A program made the translations under genes and the position numbers. This document shows, one piece after another, positions 5,960 to 7,590 of a DNA stretch of 7,590 nucleotides (position 1 is its first letter; each line of letters opens with the position of its first letter). The DNA is from Pelagibacteraceae bacterium TMED259 (GTDB taxonomy: Bacteria > Pseudomonadota > Alphaproteobacteria > HIMB59): assembly GCA_002169365.1 (NCBI GenBank), contig NHLE01000007.1:1-7590 (forward strand), written 5' to 3'. A model generated the notes under the pieces. It searched no databases. It was given only the letters and a program-made list of their open reading frames with translations, and was not told where the DNA came from.

Positions 5960-6848
5960 AGGTAATAATAAAATCAGCCTTTGCTCTTGAAAATACTTGT
6001 AAAGATTCATTTAACAAATCTTGGTAGTTACCTAATTTATTTTGGTGTAAAAGCTGTAAACTCGCAAACTCCCCACTGACTTGGTAAGCGCCTGTGGGAA
6101 GAAGTGTTTCTTTTTTAATATCAGCAATTAAATCTATGGACGTCATACCTGGTTTAACCATGAGGTAGTTTGCACCTTGAGCGGCATTTATGATCGAGCT
6201 TTCAATAGCTTTTGTGCGATTAGTAACGGAAAGTTGATAGGACGAGCGATCAAAACCTTTAGGTGAAGAATTAGCTGCATTTCTAAATGGCCCATAAAAA
6301 TTACTTTTAAATTTTGTTGAGTAGCTCATTATCTGTGCATTTATGAATTCATTTTCTTGAAATATTTTTCTTAGATAGCGTGTAGTATTTTTCATCATAT
6401 CGCTAGGTGCGATGATATCTGCGCCTGCCTCTAAATAGGTATTAGCTGCTAGCCCTAAAGCATAGTGTGTTTGTTTTAAATCAATCTTTTTTTTTTGAGA
6501 TATACCACAGTGTCCATCAGGAGTTATAGAACACAAACAAGTATCAATAAGTAGGGTTATATCATTTTGAAACTGTTGTTTTAAGTTTCTAATAACCTCA
6601 TAATGAAAACTAAAATCTTCTGGAAGTTTTTGTTTTTCTTTAGGGACAAGAAATAATAAAAAATTCTTAATTCCCTTTTTTAAATCACCTTCTATGCCTT
6701 TTATTATATCAGATTGACTCCAACTATAATTACTACCCATTCCTTTAATAATTTTTTTTGATTTAAGCTTTTGATCTACAAAAAAAGGCTGAATTAACAT
6801 TTTTTTTTGTAGTGTCGACGTTGATTTATTTGGAAAGTAATTTTTCAT
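5928..6848 (-). CDS. hemB: Delta-aminolevulinic acid dehydratase (porphobilinogen synthase) HemB
   Basis: HemB condenses two 5-aminolevulinates into porphobilinogen. The catalytic parts are intact: zinc-site cysteines in DTCLCSITPDGHCG (Cys104, Cys106, Cys114), AGADIIAPSDMM (141-152), SYSTKFKSNFYGPFR (175-189), SSPKGFDR with Lys197, and YLMVKPGMTSIDLI with Schiff-base Lys232, then PTGAYQVSGE (251-260). The three-cysteine site marks the Zn-dependent class, not the Asp-rich Mg class. At 306 residues it is about 18 short of the usual 324. The loss is mainly in the N-terminal arm, where the RPRRLRR-type segment is replaced by a brief Lys/Ser-rich stretch before IQPFFV (19-24). Residues 60-95 are also divergent. 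That arm governs octamer assembly in the family, so quaternary structure may differ. A run of ten A (coding strand, 6487-6496) lies inside the gene but the frame continues correctly. The ATG overlaps the upstream stop as ATGA; the end overlaps hemE. Confidence 0.94.
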   Translation of the reverse strand: MKNYFPNKSTSTLQKKMLIQPFFVDQKLKSKKIIKGMGSNYSWSQSDIIKGIEGDLKKGIKNFLLFLVPKEKQKLPEDFSFHYEVIRNLKQQFQNDITLLIDTCLCSITPDGHCGISQKKKIDLKQTHYALGLAANTYLEAGADIIAPSDMMKNTTRYLRKIFQENEFINAQIMSYSTKFKSNFYGPFRNAANSSPKGFDRSSYQLSVTNRTKAIESSIINAAQGANYLMVKPGMTSIDLIADIKKETLLPTGAYQVSGEFASLQLLHQNKLGNYQDLLNESLQVFSRAKADFIITYGARDIAKYL

Positions 6849-7590
6849 TTTAATTCATACTTTTTAAAATCATTATAATTAAGATATACGTTTAAATTCT
6901 CTTTTGTAACAAATCTAGATATTTGTTGGTATGTTTGGCCAGGCCCACACGCATTTCTATGATTCAAAATATCGGGTCTTAATTGTATTGCTAATTTAAA
7001 AGCTGAAAAACTCATCCAGTAAAAGCTTTTTGCAGTGAAAAGATTATCAATTGTGAATTCATTTATTGAGGGAATTAGATTGTAATGGGAAATAATCGGA
7101 TAATTTCCTTTAAAAACATTACCCTCATATGAAAGCTTATAAATAGATGTTTTTTTGGATTTGTAATAGCTTTGAACTTCTCGATAATTTTCTCCAAATC
7201 CGTCTAAAGAGGAATTTATTAGAATGCCCTTTCTATTTAATTTTTTCCAAGTAGATATTCCAGAAGTGACAAGATTAGAGGTTTTTTTTAATGAATCAGT
7301 CTCTTTGTATTCGCTCCTAGTAAGTAGAAGATTTTTATTATCTATTTTTTTAGAAAAATCTTTCAGATTTCTTTTAAACATTTGATATGAAGAAAGACTT
7401 GATGGAAATATATACTTAGTTTTTTTTGAATTAATTTTTGTGAGATATTTCTTTTCATTGAAGTATTTATTAGTATGGGCGTCCTTGCCTTTAGCAAATA
7501 GTATTTTTTTATTTAATATATTTTCTATGGTAACCCCAATGTCAAGAGCACAACCACCACCCCATTTAGCTAAATATTTTCTTTCCATTG
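6845..7590 (-). CDS. hemC: Porphobilinogen deaminase HemC C-terminus fused to a HemD-like domain (partial)
   Basis: The gene enters from the right edge; the first visible Met (7586-7588) is internal, and residue numbers here count from it. Residues 1-45 match HemC domain 3: ERKYLAKWGGGCALDIG contains Cys13, the expected attachment site of the dipyrromethane cofactor, followed by a typical strand pattern. HemC normally ends some 40-60 residues after this cysteine, yet the frame continues to 247. The extra 190 residues resemble uroporphyrinogen-III synthase weakly: NLLLTRSE (86-93) recalls the HemD opening, and FYWMSFSAFKLAI (189-201) followed by ACGPGQTY (213-220) recalls the second-domain TS-A and GxxTa motifs. 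TSGISTWKKL (108-117) is a further ordered motif I cannot place firmly. A bifunctional HemC-HemD would complete the operon, which shows no other hemD. The extension is very rich in Lys, Asn and Ser. It overlaps hemB by 4 bases. HemC identity is fairly firm; HemD identity is inferred. Confidence 0.82.
   Translation of the reverse strand, partial: MERKYLAKWGGGCALDIGVTIENILNKKILFAKGKDAHTNKYFNEKKYLTKINSKKTKYIFPSSLSSYQMFKRNLKDFSKKIDNKNLLLTRSEYKETDSLKKTSNLVTSGISTWKKLNRKGILINSSLDGFGENYREVQSYYKSKKTSIYKLSYEGNVFKGNYPIISHYNLIPSINEFTIDNLFTAKSFYWMSFSAFKLAIQLRPDILNHRNACGPGQTYQQISRFVTKENLNVYLNYNDFKKYELK

Larger units (their letters stand above)
1306..7590 (-). other. Heme biosynthesis operon hemC(D)-hemB-hemE-hemH-hemF-hemJ-MATE
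   Basis: Seven minus-strand genes are packed with junctions of -4 (hemC/hemB), about -32 (hemB/hemE, depending on start), +17 (hemE/hemH), -3 (hemH/hemF, ATGA), 0 (hemF/hemJ) and +3 (hemJ/MATE) bases. No internal gap is large enough to hold a convincing promoter or terminator, so a single message is likely. Its promoter must lie right of the window. Together the enzymes cover 5-aminolevulinate to protoheme if the HemC extension supplies HemD activity. No intrinsic terminator is visible at the left end, where the last gene overlaps the convergent permease gene. Confidence 0.85.

Overview
The window is a compact, strongly AT-rich piece of a bacterial chromosome, about two thirds A+T by eye. It encodes two short plus-strand genes, then a long minus-strand run of genes that meets them tail to tail. 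Every protein I recognise is of proteobacterial type, but the phylogenetic hints disagree. HemF stops right after the SMPP motif, as I remember for Rickettsia-like alphaproteobacteria. HemB carries the three-cysteine zinc site, which is not typical of most alphaproteobacteria. Ferrochelatase is of the E. coli-like class. HemE and the HemC-linked domain are divergent and faintly recall Bdellovibrio-like proteins. An uncultured, streamlined, probably marine proteobacterium fits the tight packing and base composition, but I would not name a lineage. TGA and TAA are both used as stops, so the code is standard.

Left end (1-112): no gene is visible. A compact symmetrical element sits here: an 11-bp perfect inverted repeat (7-17 with 88-98) encloses two smaller hairpins whose loops share the same 8-base core, CCTCCTAG. 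It lies 14 bases upstream of the first gene and looks like a structured RNA or leader. Plus-strand genes (113-1313): a small DUF2721-like membrane protein, then the permease of a polar amino-acid ABC transporter with a lipoprotein-like N-terminus. No ATPase or binding protein lies in the window.

Minus strand (7590 down to 1306): a heme operon read right to left. The order is hemC tail plus HemD-like extension (cut by the window edge), hemB, hemE, hemH, hemF, hemJ, and a MATE-family transporter. Neighbours overlap or sit 0-17 bases apart, so co-transcription and translational coupling are very likely. If the HemC extension really is uroporphyrinogen-III synthase, the operon encodes every step from 5-aminolevulinate to protoheme: HemB makes porphobilinogen, HemC hydroxymethylbilane, HemD uroporphyrinogen III, HemE coproporphyrinogen III, HemF protoporphyrinogen IX, HemJ protoporphyrin IX, and HemH inserts iron. 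The use of HemF makes this an oxygen-requiring route. Enzymes making aminolevulinate (HemA/HemL) are not in view.

Points most worth a second look are the twin-hairpin element at the left end, the HemC-HemD-like fusion, the unusual active-site surroundings of HemE, the near absence of Shine-Dalgarno motifs, and a MATE transporter placed 3 bases after hemJ.
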